Assembly: GCA_003260075.1 (NCBI GenBank)
Contig: QLIY01000425.1
Coordinates: forward strand, 19,765-83,764
Length of the DNA: 64,000 nt
Source: Phallusia mammillata
Lineage: Eukaryota > Chordata > Ascidiacea > Phlebobranchia > Ascidiidae
Direction: 5' to 3'
Part shown: piece by piece, positions 1-11,019 of the stretch
Layout of the letters: each line of letters begins with the position of its first letter
How positions within the stretch are numbered: position 1 is the first letter of the stretch
Position numbers and translations under genes: made by a program
Notes under the pieces: model-generated
What the model was told of the DNA's origin: nothing
The model's database searches: none
Seen by the model: only the letters and a program-made list of their open reading frames with translations

Positions 1-1433
1 GGCAATTTTATTAATCCTGTAAACTCACTTCACTTGCTGTTGCTCCATTTTGAAAGCAGAGATCCTCTAAATCAGATCTTGGTATACACAACCTTTTTAA
101 TTTTTTCTGCCATTGCTTTGATCTAGCAAACAAAATGATATATTTAATACTGCTCATGCATTAACAGTTGTAGCTTATTAATGCTTTCAGATTAGGTTGT
201 TGTCACATGATTGTAAATTTCCTTCACTTGTGTTACAAAATAAATGTATATCGTCAGTGTTAGCAAAATATTAAAAATATTTTACAGTTATGGAGTTTGT
301 GTAATGCTGTATTACAGCACAAAGCTTTTTTGGTTTATGTATAAAACTTGTGCTCAAATGATACTAAACAAGTCCAAATTATTTTTCCATGCATTTTTTT
401 TAGATTATAGTCACTGGTACATACCCACATTCCACGAATTGCTCTTCTGAATTTTTAACAATATACTCTGGAGATTTGCATGCTAGTAAACATGTCCGTG
501 AATTACACTGCTGGGTAACTGATTCCATGTTTTTAATGTTACATCTGTTCCTTTTTCTGCCTGTTCTTTGTTCTGAAAGGATGGTATGTTTCTGTGTTAT
601 ATTTTGTAAATGTTTGTGTTAAATGACGTCAGTTGGGGTATTTTTAAGCAGCATAAAATATACAACAGTTTGCAAATTGGTAAAACACATGAAGCTTCAA
701 AATTGCTAGCAAAGCATATGAAGGTGCAACATTCCAAAAGCACTCTAAATTGTATAAGCTGATACTTTTTCACTCACAATTATAACCTTGTTTATTATGT
801 TCACTTTTATTGTTAGTGTCTTACTTTGGATTTTGTATTTTGCTTGAAATTTAGTCACGGAAGCTGGGATGATAATTTGAATAAATTTGTTCGGGAACTT
901 TACGGTTATGTTCACATTTTGAACTGTACCAATCCTTTTTTGTATGCGTTGTGGCTGCCTTTGTGTCTTCTTTGTTTTGATCTTTAAAACACTATCTAAT
1001 TTGAAATTAGGCTACATGACAGCTCGGCATGTATATTATGCATTAAAAATTTTTTTTTCAAAAAGTAAATGCTGAAAATAACTTTTTTGCAAAATCATGC
1101 AGTAAAAGCAAAAAAAGCTAGCAAAGTCGTTACCAACCAAAATTTTATCATTTGTAGTGATTGCTTTCAAAATGGTCAAAGCTAAATCAGATTTTCGGGA
1201 TAATGTTAGCTTATAAACTGTAGCGTTGCAACTGTGTGAAGTTTTCAGTACAATTTTTCCACTTTTTCTTCTGATTGTTTGCTTGCAGGTATTGGAGCCT
1301 GAATTACATGTTAAGCATTTGTTAGCAACACAAAAGCAGCATTTAAAATTAATTAGCACCTTGCCATGCATTAGCACTTTGTAATTACAAAAGCACTAAC
1401 ACCAATACACCATTGTTACAAGATAATACTTAC
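1..1433 (-). other. intron 1 of array copy E; no exon seen
   Basis: This stretch lies downstream (minus strand) of the only exon of copy E in the window. Positions about 1290-1430 resemble the start of intron 1 in copy D (about 5900-5990), sharing the GAGCCTGAATT and TAACAAACAGG-like words. I looked for the CUB exon that follows exon 1 in the sister copies and did not find it, so the rest of copy E must lie to the left of the window. The short open frames here look random. Confidence 0.55.
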
Positions 1434-1515
1434 TATTTTTTTGTCTTCTTCCATTCTTGGCTGTCACAACTGACAAAGCCAGACAAATAATTAGCATCCA
1501 AACTACGTATCTCAT
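1434..1515 (-). CDS. CUB/sushi-like secreted protein, array copy E, first exon only
   Basis: A single 82-nt exon starts with ATG at 1515 and ends at a GTAAG donor (plus-strand CTTAC at 1429-1433). It encodes 27 codons plus one base and begins MRYVVWMLIICLALSVVTA, a typical signal peptide followed by a short basic stretch. Length, phase and sequence match exon 1 of copies B (15315-15396), C (10283-10364) and D (6055-6136), so this is the fifth member of the minus-strand array. The body of the gene is outside the window. The assignment rests on paralogy with its neighbours. Confidence 0.75.
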
Positions 1516-2450
1516 TTTTATTTTTTGTAGTAAAAGTATTATTGCTATTAAAAACAATACCAATGTCAGCCTATTAAATCTACCCTGAACCTACCGTACT
1601 CCACAATACTAAAATACCTTTAAAATATGCTTTGTTCTTATGTAGGTAGAAAAGGCCTTGTTTTGCACATTCTGGTGCAAATATGACTTATAATGACGCA
1701 CCATCTAATATTTGTGCTGAGTAAATTTGTTTTGTGATGGCAAGAAAGTATTGTTTGCCTACTCAATCAATGTGGACTATAGAGAAAGGGTGTCTGCATC
1801 ATCACTGTTTGTGTACCTACTGTCTCAAAATTGATGGGATCTACAAATACAAGGTATATATGTCTTGTTTTGCTGCTTTTATTTGTTTTAACGCAACAAA
1901 ATGTGATTCAGTAAGATAGCACACATCAAAATATATCATGAAATATCTACCACTATTTGTTTAAATTGCATCACAATATATACAGCAATTGTAAAAGAGG
2001 TATACAAGCTTGTTACATGATTCAAATTTAAAAATAAACTAAAATGAATTTATATTGCATAGGAGTACTTGACAATCTGCCTTCCTTATTTTCAAAAGCC
2101 AATCTGCCTTCCTTATTTCAAAACTTCTGTTATTTAGCAAAATTCTTTACTATTAAGTATTTGAATAAACATTTATACCTGGTATTATTTTGTCATTAAA
2201 AAATAATTACAACAGTTGGCAAAAATAACACAAGCTTGCTGGATCAATAAAATAAAATAACTTTACTCTGTAAGGAACTTTGAGTTGGCTACAAAGTGAA
2301 CAGGTAAGAAACTCAGGAAAATATGAATGTAGTGTTTTGTAGCATAGTCAAAAACAAATGACAGGTTTACAATTGCTAAATTGAACCATCATTACATGAT
2401 CCATCTTAACAGACATAACTTGTGCCAAGATTTGTTTGCTTCAGTGTTGT
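1516..2450 (-). promoter_or_regulatory. spacer between copies D and E: D 3' UTR and E upstream region
   Basis: The spacer runs from the stop codon of copy D (2451) to the ATG of copy E (1515). Around 1733-1800 it holds a diverged version of the upstream block found before copies B, C and D (TGTTTGCCTACTCAATCAA). A minus-strand AATAAA (plus TTTATT near 1878) is a plausible poly(A) signal for copy D. No other gene is visible. Confidence 0.4.
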
Positions 2451-4229
2451 TCAGGAAAACAGTTTGAGATTATTACATGTGAATGTAACAAATCTGCACA
2501 CCATGCATAGGGTTCTTGCCAAAGGATCTTCAGCTAAAAAAAATGTGTTACAGTGAGTTGGCTGTGATATGTGATTTGAAAAGCAACAAATGGTTTAAGC
2601 AGTTTAAGCAGGCCAACAAAAAGAGAAAAAAATGTAAAATGTAAAATGTTTTTACTTCACCCAGTTAAACTTTGGAAATCCAAAACAAAATTTCCTTATA
2701 GCAAGTTGACTGCAATAATCCTTACCTGAAAAGTCACCACACTTGGCTATGACAAATTTACTTGAAGTTGCAGAAACCCGATTGCAAACCGGCCTCACTA
2801 AGCAAAACTTGTCCCAGTTAACTTGTGGAGATGCTGGCGATTCCTTTTGACCTGTAGCCACAAAATCTATGGACCACTCTTTTGCAACAACTGGTTTGGC
2901 TGGAGGTTTTGCAACAACTGGATTGACTGGAGGTTTGGTAACCACTGGATTGACTTGAGGTGGTGTAGTAATTGGAGAATGAACAATTGGCTGCAACATA
3001 AAAATAAAGTATACATAATATTTGCTCTGCCAAACTGTGCTTTTTGACTTGTGGTCTTTCTCACAGCTTAATTCTGTTTTTTGACACATTGTTCCAATAA
3101 ACATGCACTACTTAATATATATAAATATAATGCTGGCATCCAGGCCTATTAAAGGCGTGATACCAAATCAAGTCGCCTTTCAAGTACTCCCATAACTCAA
3201 GGCACAGACTAGAAAATCTAGCCTGTGGTGGGATTTAAACCCACAACAGGAGTCTTCCTGGCTATTAATAATGCCTGAAGGTGCTAAAAACCATTCACAT
3301 TTATTGGTTTTTTGGAACTAATTCTTCAGGCTAATACCACTTGATCCAGAAAAAGTACAATAATAAGCTAAGTTATGTGCTATTGGGAATATTTTTGTAA
3401 AGCTGAAAAGTTTCCTACCTGTTATAACAGAAGCATCACTCACATATTGGCTTATGTTAAATAAACTTACCGCTGCAGGGACCAAAACAAGAAGGGGGTG
3501 GTTCTCAGAAAAGAAGCCTTGCAATTCCAATTGTGAAAAAGGGCAACCCTGAAAATATTCTTGTGGTTTAATTTGATTAATTATGCTTAATAAAATGATT
3601 TACTAATTGGGCGAAGCATAACAATTTAAAATGTTCTGTATGCTGTTGTTTAAACCTTGCCTTGTCTTGTATATAACACAGTGTCTCCAGTTCTGAGAAT
3701 GTCATGCATCCCAACTCAGGGTTCACACTCCATTTTTGTTTTCCCCTGTAAATGTTTTTTGTCAAATTCATAAAAATGTACAAAGACTGTAGCATAATAA
3801 AAATCAGCAAACAAATATAAAATATTTGAAACATTTTTTTAAAAGAAAATTAGGACTCTCGTGTAGCCTTTGGTTTTATTTATTTTTTGTTTGCTGTTCA
3901 TTTATTTTTTGTTTGCTGTTCATTTTATTTTTTGTTAATCAAAACATTATATTGTTCACACTTTATCCGCATGAGTAGATTTTTACCTGCAGGTTGATTA
4001 TTTGAAAATTCTTATATCTTGGACTTCTTGGATAATATTCTGGTTGATTACATTCAAACTGACATGATGAATGCTTTGCATACCAACCTCCGGAACAAGC
4101 AACGTTCCTCACTGATGGACCCGGCATGGGACAGAAGAAAACTACAAACGTATACTGAGGTAATCACTTTAAATGTAATGTGTTATCAGTAACCAGTAGT
4201 TCAGGGGTCGGCAACCGTTTAGGCGATGG

Positions 4230-4299
<70 letters not shown>

Positions 4300-6136
4300 C
4301 ATGATAAAAACTATAAACAAGCAGTGTAACAGGTTAAATTTTTACTTCAATATCAACACATAAATCGGTTGGTGTGTCATGAAAAAACACCTTGCGTGCC
4401 AGGGGTTGCCGACCCCTGCGTTAGTCACACTATGCTTTCCGACTTGTTTTGGGTCAATTGAAAAAAAGAAAATTAATTTAGTTTGCAAAATGTACCATGA
4501 AAATAAATGTTTATTTACACGAATTTGCATTTACAGCACCTACCATCATATTTGACATTGAAACTTTGTACACCACCCCTTGCTTTCACAATAGAGTGTC
4601 TGTATGGTGAGCTAATCACCACCTCTGTCTGTGCCAAGTTACCGCTAATCACTTGTTGAGTGACAAATCGCTGTCTTGACTTTTTCTTCTGCTGGATCTT
4701 TAGCAGAAAAAATATGGTTGGACCCCCCCCCCAATTTAGTTTGCAAAATGTACCATGAAAATAAATGTTTATTTACACGAGTTTGCATTTACAGCACCTA
4801 CCATCATATTTTACATTGAAACTTTGCACACCACCCCTGGCTTTCACAATAGAGTGTCTGTATGGTGAGCTGATCACCACTTCTGCCTGTGCCAAGTTAC
4901 TGCTAATCACATGTTCGGTGACAAATCGCTGTCTTGACTTTCTCTTCTGCTGGATCTTTGGCAGTAAGAAATAGTTGGGTTTTAGCAATTTTATAGTTTT
5001 GCTGACATGGTTAGTGCCAAATTTGATATGCAAGGTTATGATATTAAGGTTATGAAAGTTTTGTAGGCTATTCTGACTAATTCTTATTAAAAAATAATAT
5101 AAACTTATTTTCTACTGCGCTATGGGTAATTACTTTAAACAATAAAGCTTACACATGTACAAGTTCAAACAACTAAGCTTAAAAAAAACTGAAGCTGGTC
5201 AACAAAAATAGACGTTGCATATATATATAAATTTAGTTGTTATAAATGGCAGGAGTTTTTTTCAGCTAGTGATACAAACCTTGATAGGAATTCTTATCCA
5301 CTACACTAGCAAGTTTCTATCTTAAGTTTGACTGCATATTTAAACCAAGTATTTTTTCAATATATTTTCACTATATCCACTTTCAATTCATATTTTGCTA
5401 TTAATAATTGGTAAATGTATTTGGCAAAACTTGCACAGAGATCTACCACAACACTTGTCAGTGTAAGTGACCTTTCAAAGTTTCAACCTCAAGCAACCAA
5501 TCCAAATTGAAATACTGCCATACACACATCAGGTCACAGTAGGCCTATTACTGTGTATATTAAAACTTACCACCAGCGATCCATTTCCCAGTACTAAGTT
5601 TGTGAAAACATATCGAACTGAATATTTCTTGTGGACCCTTAACTTCCATCTTGGCACATGACACCTTCTCTGATTGGAAAACTTGTAAGTTCCACTGATT
5701 TGTCGAGGTAGCAATATCTTGCATTTTGATTGCTCTAAAATTATATTTTCAGCTGAAATATTTTTATTCAAATTTTTTTTTTGTATTGTTGCTATCTTAA
5801 ATTGACTTGCAAAATATGTGTCAAAACTACTTGACACACTAATGCCTGGTTTGTAAAATCTGTGCAAACAAAGGTGGGAAAGTTTTTTTTTTCGTCTAAT
5901 TGCAACGAGTTGAGCCTGAATTGTTCGTTAGGCATACATGTAACAAACAGGCTTTATTGCAGCAGAAAATCCATTAAGAAAGTAACAAGCCATGAATAGC
6001 ATTTTGCAATGAAAAAACATTACTGCAGCATTTAAATACAATAATAAAACTTACTATTTTGAGGTCTCTTGTCTTCTTTGGCTGTAACAGCCAGCAGAAC
6101 CAGACAAATGATCAACACAGAAACTGCATATCTCAT
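2451..6136 (-). CDS. CUB/sushi-like secreted protein, array copy D (frameshifted as read)
   Basis: The exons (minus strand) are 6055-6136, 5571-5734, 4802-4955 (with an alternative copy at 4544-4697), 3987-4141, 3661-3745, 3471-3548, 2726-2990 and 2451-2533. The order is signal peptide (MRYAVSVLIICLVLLAVTA), CUB-like region, sushi-like module, Pro-rich linker and Cys-rich tail, as in copies A and B. Two oddities affect coding. The first sushi exon is 155 nt where all sisters have 154; the extra base near its 3' end (3996-4003) shifts the frame and removes the expected STCR/SICR cysteine. The next exon ends with a GC donor (AAG|GCAAGG) instead of GT. The linker exon is 54 nt longer than in copies B and C and holds repeated PPxxPVVxK units. 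All other exons keep frame, so this is either a very young pseudogene, an allele, or a base error. Confidence 0.65.
3125..3265 (-). repeat. tRNA-like (SINE-type) sequence
   Basis: On the minus strand the sequence GTGGGTTTAAATCCCAC forms a perfect T-arm-like stem and loop with a B-box-like core. The surrounding bases do not fold into a full tRNA with a 7-bp acceptor stem. It sits in the intron of copy D between 2990 and 3471. I read it as a tRNA-derived SINE fragment rather than a working tRNA gene. Confidence 0.4.
4202..4418. mobile_element. hAT-like MITE with internal C62 tract
   Basis: The ends are inverted repeats, CAGGGGTCGGCAACC on the left and the complement GGTTGCCGACCCCTG on the right. 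A run of 62 C residues (4233-4294) lies inside. The flanking 8-mers (CAGTAGTT and CGTTAGTC) match only partly, so the target duplication is weak. No transposase is present. It lies in an intron of copy D. Confidence 0.6.
4475..4980. repeat. direct duplication containing the second CUB exon of copy D
   Basis: The block 4475-4722 is repeated at 4733-4980, joined by C10 (4723-4732). Each arm holds a complete 154-nt exon with a GTAGG donor and an AG acceptor (4544-4697 and 4802-4955). The exons differ at about 11 of 154 positions and both stay open. Because 154 is not a multiple of three, using both would shift the frame. It may be a true mutually exclusive exon pair or two haplotypes placed in series. 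Confidence 0.7.
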
Positions 6137-6831
6137 TTTTTTTCTTAATGTCAAGTTTTATTGTTATACAACATTTCTGTTAAATCTGTCTATTCCAAAC
6201 TTAGCTTTCCTAATTACTCATCATAAATTTTCCACGCTCTTGAAATATAAAACTAGCTATTTGTATACTTTTCTATGCAATTATGTCTTCAAGTAAAACA
6301 GGGTTCTGAGCAGAATAACTATTGTCATTGTTTTGCAGACTGTTTGTTAACTCAAACAAAGTGGTCTACCTCAGCAGTTTTTGTTTGCTTTGTGACTCAA
6401 AACAATCAGACTGATAAACATCCAGGTAGAGAGTGCTTTTCTCAGATTTTAATCTTTATTGTTGGGATTTTAAAACAATCATAGTACAAATAAATTATTT
6501 TTTATTACAATGGTACATGATCAAAATATATCAATAAACAATTAAACTAACATTATTTGTTTCAATTTACATTGCAACATGTAAAGTAATGGTAAAACAA
6601 GGTTTACAAGCTTGTTATACAAATTAAATACAATGGCAGCAAAACAAACAATTGCTTCTAATAAAATCCAGGGTACAAATTTGGTTATTTCTTTTGTAAC
6701 AAATTTTAGTCATGCTTTTTAAGCCACTTAACAGGCAACAAACCATCTAGTTGGCATTTTGTTTTTGTGCACATCAACTTATTGTGTTGATAACTTGGAG
6801 CTGATGGATGAGCTTGGGTGTTATTTTCAAC
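6137..6831 (-). promoter_or_regulatory. copy D upstream region with conserved block, and copy C 3' UTR
   Basis: About 6320-6440 holds a block shared with the upstream regions of copies B and C: GCAGACTGTTTGTTAACTCA, then AAACAAAGTGG, TACCTCAGCAG and TTTGTTTGCTTT. It repeats TGTTTG/CAAACA words that resemble forkhead-type sites. A minus-strand AATAAA at 6455-6460 fits the end of the copy C transcript. Conservation of this block between paralogous spacers, while introns have diverged, suggests a shared promoter. Confidence 0.5.
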
Positions 6832-9117
6832 TCAAGCAAACAGTTTGACATTGTTACATGTGGATGTAACAAATCTGCAGACCATGCATAGGGCTCTTGC
6901 CAAAGTATCCTCAGCTAAAACATATGTAATAGTGAGTTGACTTTGATTTGGAATAAAACTATCAAGAAAAGTGAATTTTTTAAAGTTGTTTTTGTATATA
7001 ACCCAGTTTCTAGATGTTCGGTTCCATTATTTGTTCGCAAAATCAAAAAAAGTTTTGTAGGCTATTCTGTTTTTTTTTCATTCTAATTTGGCTTTTCTCA
7101 ATTGTATCCAAAAGATTTAAAACAAGGTACAAAAATTTCCAATTCAGAAGACAAAACCAAAAATGTTGACATGTGTTTTGTGCAAATAACTTATCTGGAA
7201 AGTCGCCACACCTGGCTGTGACATATTCACTTGAAGTTGCAGAAACTCTATTACAAACTGGCCTCACTAAGCAAAACTTGTTCCAGTCTATCTGTGGTGA
7301 TACTTGTGGTGCTTCTGGTTGTTGATCTCTACCTTCTACATCTGGTGCAAGTGGAGAAAAAGATGGAAGCACAACAATTGGTGGAATTACAACAAATTTG
7401 ATTGGCTGTAACATAAAGAGGGAGGAATGAACAAAAAAGAATCAACACAACAGATTACCCAATATGTTACACCATTATGTACTGTGTCAAAGAATTTTTT
7501 AAAAGCCTTGTCTAGTAGCATTTGCTGCCTCTATGTGCTGCCAAGGACTAGTTAAGGAGGAAATGTGTTATTTTAAGTAAATATCTGCTAGTTTGCTGTT
7601 ACAGACCAAAACAATAATGGATTGCGGATACTTACTGCAGAAGGGTCATTCACAAGAAGAGGGTCGCTCTCTGAAAAGAATCCTAGCAATTCATTTGGAG
7701 AAAATGGACAAGTCTAAAAATTAAAAGCACAAGTGTAAAAAAGTTTTAAAGTTTATATCATTTTCAATTTTGCTAAAGATTTGAACTTAGGAAGCTTTTT
7801 ATAGTTTACTGCTCTAGTATGAACATTTTAAAAGGCAATACCTTTATGTGAAATTGCAACATAGTCTGTATGTTGGATTTAAAACTTACTCCTTCTTGCA
7901 GGTAACACAGTCTTTCCAATTCTGACAACGCAATGCATCCAAGTGCAGGGTCGATGCTCCACTGCTGGTTTCCCCTGCAGATATGAACACAAGTAAAGAA
8001 AACATTACAAAGAACAACTTACTGACACCTGATTTATGTGACTAAGCTTAGCGATATAATCAGTGCCTAAAATTTTAAGTTGATTTTGACTAGTTTTAGG
8101 ACAGTATATTTAAAAAAATCGTTGTGTTTTTCTTTAAAGACATAAATTTATCAAGTTCTGCTGAAGTCTGATGATTTGAACTGAAGTCACCAACTTTCTG
8201 CATCGAAAAAACAAATAAAAACTGATTCTACAGACTTGTAATTAAATAGACAGCTTAACAGCACACTTATTGTGAGTATAAAGCATTTAGGCTTTGCCCA
8301 ATACGGATAAAAATGAATCAAACAACAAGAAAAAAAATGGTCCTAGATGCAAACAATATAAAGCATTTCCTCTTGTTTAAGTCGAATCAAGGCCATTTTA
8401 TCAAAACTAAACTCGAATCTGAAAATCCCAGCCTTACATACAACTTCATCTTAAATTGTAATTGAAGTAACACCAGAAAGAATGCCATATTTTCAAATAT
8501 ATATTGTATTCCCAGTTAACTACTTTCCAATACCTGCAGATTGACTTTTGGGGATTCACATATCTTGAACTTTTTGGATAATATTCCGGTTGATTACATT
8601 CAAACAGGCATGATGACTGCTTTGCATACCACCCTCCTGAACAAGCCACGTTCCTCACTGATGGACCCGGCATCGGACAAAAGAAAACTACAAAAGTAAA
8701 TTGAGGTTGGTAGCTATTATCTTAAAAGTGCTGTGCCATTATAGGAGCAATAGTAAGTTGATGAGAACAAAAAATATTCCTTTTGAACCCTTAAAAATAT
8801 ACTATGATATTATATGAAAATAAATGTTTTATTTACACAAGTTTGCATTTCTTTTGCACTGCACCTACCATCATATTTTACACACCACCCCTGGCTTTTA
8901 CAACAGAGTGTCTGTATGGTGAACTGATCACCACTTCTGCCTGTGCCAAGTTGCCGCTAATCACATGTTGGGTCACAAGTCGCTGTTTTGGCTTTTTCCT
9001 CTGCTGGATCTGTATGCAATTGGGTTGGTACCAATCATAATTGGTATAATTATTGAATAAGTTGCATGCAGATTTGCTGTTAGTAATAGTGATAAGTTGT
9101 GTATGGTAGGTTCTGTT

Positions 9118-9118
<1 letters not shown>

Positions 9119-9173
<55 letters not shown>
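9119..9173. repeat. C55 homopolymer
   Basis: An uninterrupted run of 55 C residues lies in the intron between exons 2 and 3 of copy C. It produces spurious poly-Gly and poly-Pro open frames on the two strands. Length and exact count are likely unreliable. Confidence 0.9.
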
Positions 9174-9343
9174 TTTTATATTAACACTAGTTTTAATTAT
9201 TGATACAAGATGATTTTCTATTTGGGATGGAGAAAATTTGTTATGTTTCAAAATCATGTTTTACAAAATTTACACAGAAAAACATTTGTTTGTAATTGCA
9301 AGTGACCTTTCAAAATTTGACACCAAATGTAAATGCTCTAATA

Positions 9344-9403
9344 CAGGGCTACTCAAATGGCGGCCTGCGGTCCAAATCCGGCCCTTTGGAGCGTTGCATT
9401 TGG

Positions 9404-9439
<36 letters not shown>

Positions 9440-9606
9440 ATAGTTGCTATGTAGCGACAGTTAACTCGAGTCCGCATAGCGATTCTTGGAGTACTGCTAG
9501 GAGCTCGTATTTCCAAACTCCAATAGACTGTTAACGAAACGGCGATTGTTTCCCCCCCCCCCCCTTTTCTATCTGGACCTTTCACAAAACTAATTGAGTA
9601 GCCCTG
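9344..9606. mobile_element. hAT-like MITE with perfect 8-bp target duplication
   Basis: The ends are CAGGGCTACTCAA and its complement TTGAGTAGCCCTG, flanked on both sides by CTCTAATA (9336-9343 and 9607-9614). Two C runs (9405-9438 and 9552-9564) lie inside. An 8-bp target duplication is the hallmark of hAT elements. There is no coding capacity. It sits in an intron of copy C. Confidence 0.8.
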
Positions 9607-10364
9607 CTCTAATACATATACATCATGACATAGTAGGCCTAAACCTACCACAATTGATCCGTTTCCAAGCATTAGATTTGTAAAAATGTATCGAACTGAT
9701 TGTTTCTTGGTAACCCTTATTTCCCATTTTGGCACACCGTCACATGTTCTGTGGTTTGGGTAACTATAATTTCCACTTATTTGTCGTGGAAGCATTATCT
9801 TGCATCCTGGTTGGTCTGAAATTATTTTATTGACTAAAAAATGGCACTTAAAGCATTTTTGCAGTAAAAATGCCAGTGTAGCAAAAGTTTTTTTGGAATA
9901 CACAACAATTTTAAATTATTGCAATAAATTAAACAATGTCTACGTATTTTAATTATTTTTAAAAAAATTCTGGTTGTATTGTTGTTTTCCTAAATTTATA
10001 TTGCATTACTTGACACTAATAATGCCGGCTTTATGTGTTACTTATGTTTAAATATATTTGCAAAAACATGCCAAAAAGAATCAACCAAATTTGAAAGTTT
10101 GGCATGATTGATTCTATATTTTAGTTTGAAAAGTTTTCTATCTTTCGTTTATTTTAGGTGTAAAACAAACCTCATTGCAGCAGTCAATTATTAAAAAATT
10201 AGCAAATTGCCATACATAGCATTTTTAACTATGTTGGGACCAAAGCAACACTACATCATTCAAATACAATTATAAAACTTACTATTTTCTGGTCTGTTGG
10301 TTTTCTTGGCTGTTACAACCATCAGAACGAAACAAATTATCAACACAAATTCAGCATATCTCAT

Positions 10365-11019
10365 TATATCTGTCAAGTTTTATTGCAATACGGCAAATCT
10401 AGCGATAGTATTCTCTAAAATAAGGCTATACTAAAATATAACAAATATTTTCATTTCTGTTTTGTAAAACTACTTTAATGCACAGGTTTTCATTTAATTA
10501 TGTCTTAAAGTAATGTAGTGTCAATTATTGTTCTGGGCAAAAACTATTTCCGGTGTTTTGCAGACTGTTTGTTCACTCAAACAAAGTGGTCTACCTCAGC
10601 AGTCTTTGTTTGCTTTCTGACTCAAAGCAAACAAACTCACAACAATCCAGACACAAGGTATGCACTTTTCTTGGGTTTTATAATCTTTATTGTTAGAATT
10701 TTAAGACAATCATAATACAACAAAAATTTATTCAGTACAAAGGTACATCATCAAAATATATTGATAAACAATAAACTAACATTATTTGTTTTAATTTAGA
10801 TAAAATATGTACAGTAATGGTAAAACATGTTTTCAACCTTTGATACAAATCAAATGCAATAGCAGTTCACATATAACTTTCCCAACATTACCAAGGCTAT
10901 AAATTGTGTCATATATATACTACCTCTTTTTGAACAGCCTTTAGTCATACTAAAAATTTCTAAAAACTAAAGTGAATGGCTACAAAACAAACTCAAAAGG
11001 CAACAAGTCTTGAGCATTG
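10365..11019 (-). promoter_or_regulatory. copy C upstream region with conserved block, and copy B 3' UTR
   Basis: About 10535-10700 carries the conserved upstream block (GCAGACTGTTTGTTCACTCA, AAACAAAGTGG, TACCTCAGCAG, GCAAACAAACTCAC). It is nearly identical to 15597-15760 upstream of copy B. The part TTTGCTTTCTGACTCAAAGC is a loose palindrome. A minus-strand AATAAA at 10686-10691 fits the copy B poly(A) signal. Confidence 0.5.

Larger units (their letters stand above)
6832..10364 (-). pseudogene. CUB/sushi-like secreted protein, array copy C, broken
   Basis: Exon remnants (minus strand) are 10283-10364, 9649-9815, 8869-9009, 8534-8687, 7890-7974, 7636-7713, 7195-7405 and 6832-6914. Every exon of the sister genes can be found, in order. 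Two lesions are visible. The second CUB exon is 141 nt instead of 154: a 13-bp deletion after the KARGGV codons brings a TAA stop directly into frame. The donor of the linker exon reads ATAAG (plus CTTAT at 7190-7194) where copies A, B and D have GTAAG. A shortened product ending in the CUB region (about 130 aa) could still be made. I call it a pseudogene because both lesions would prevent a full-length protein. Exon sequences otherwise remain very close to copy B, so decay is recent. Confidence 0.75.
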
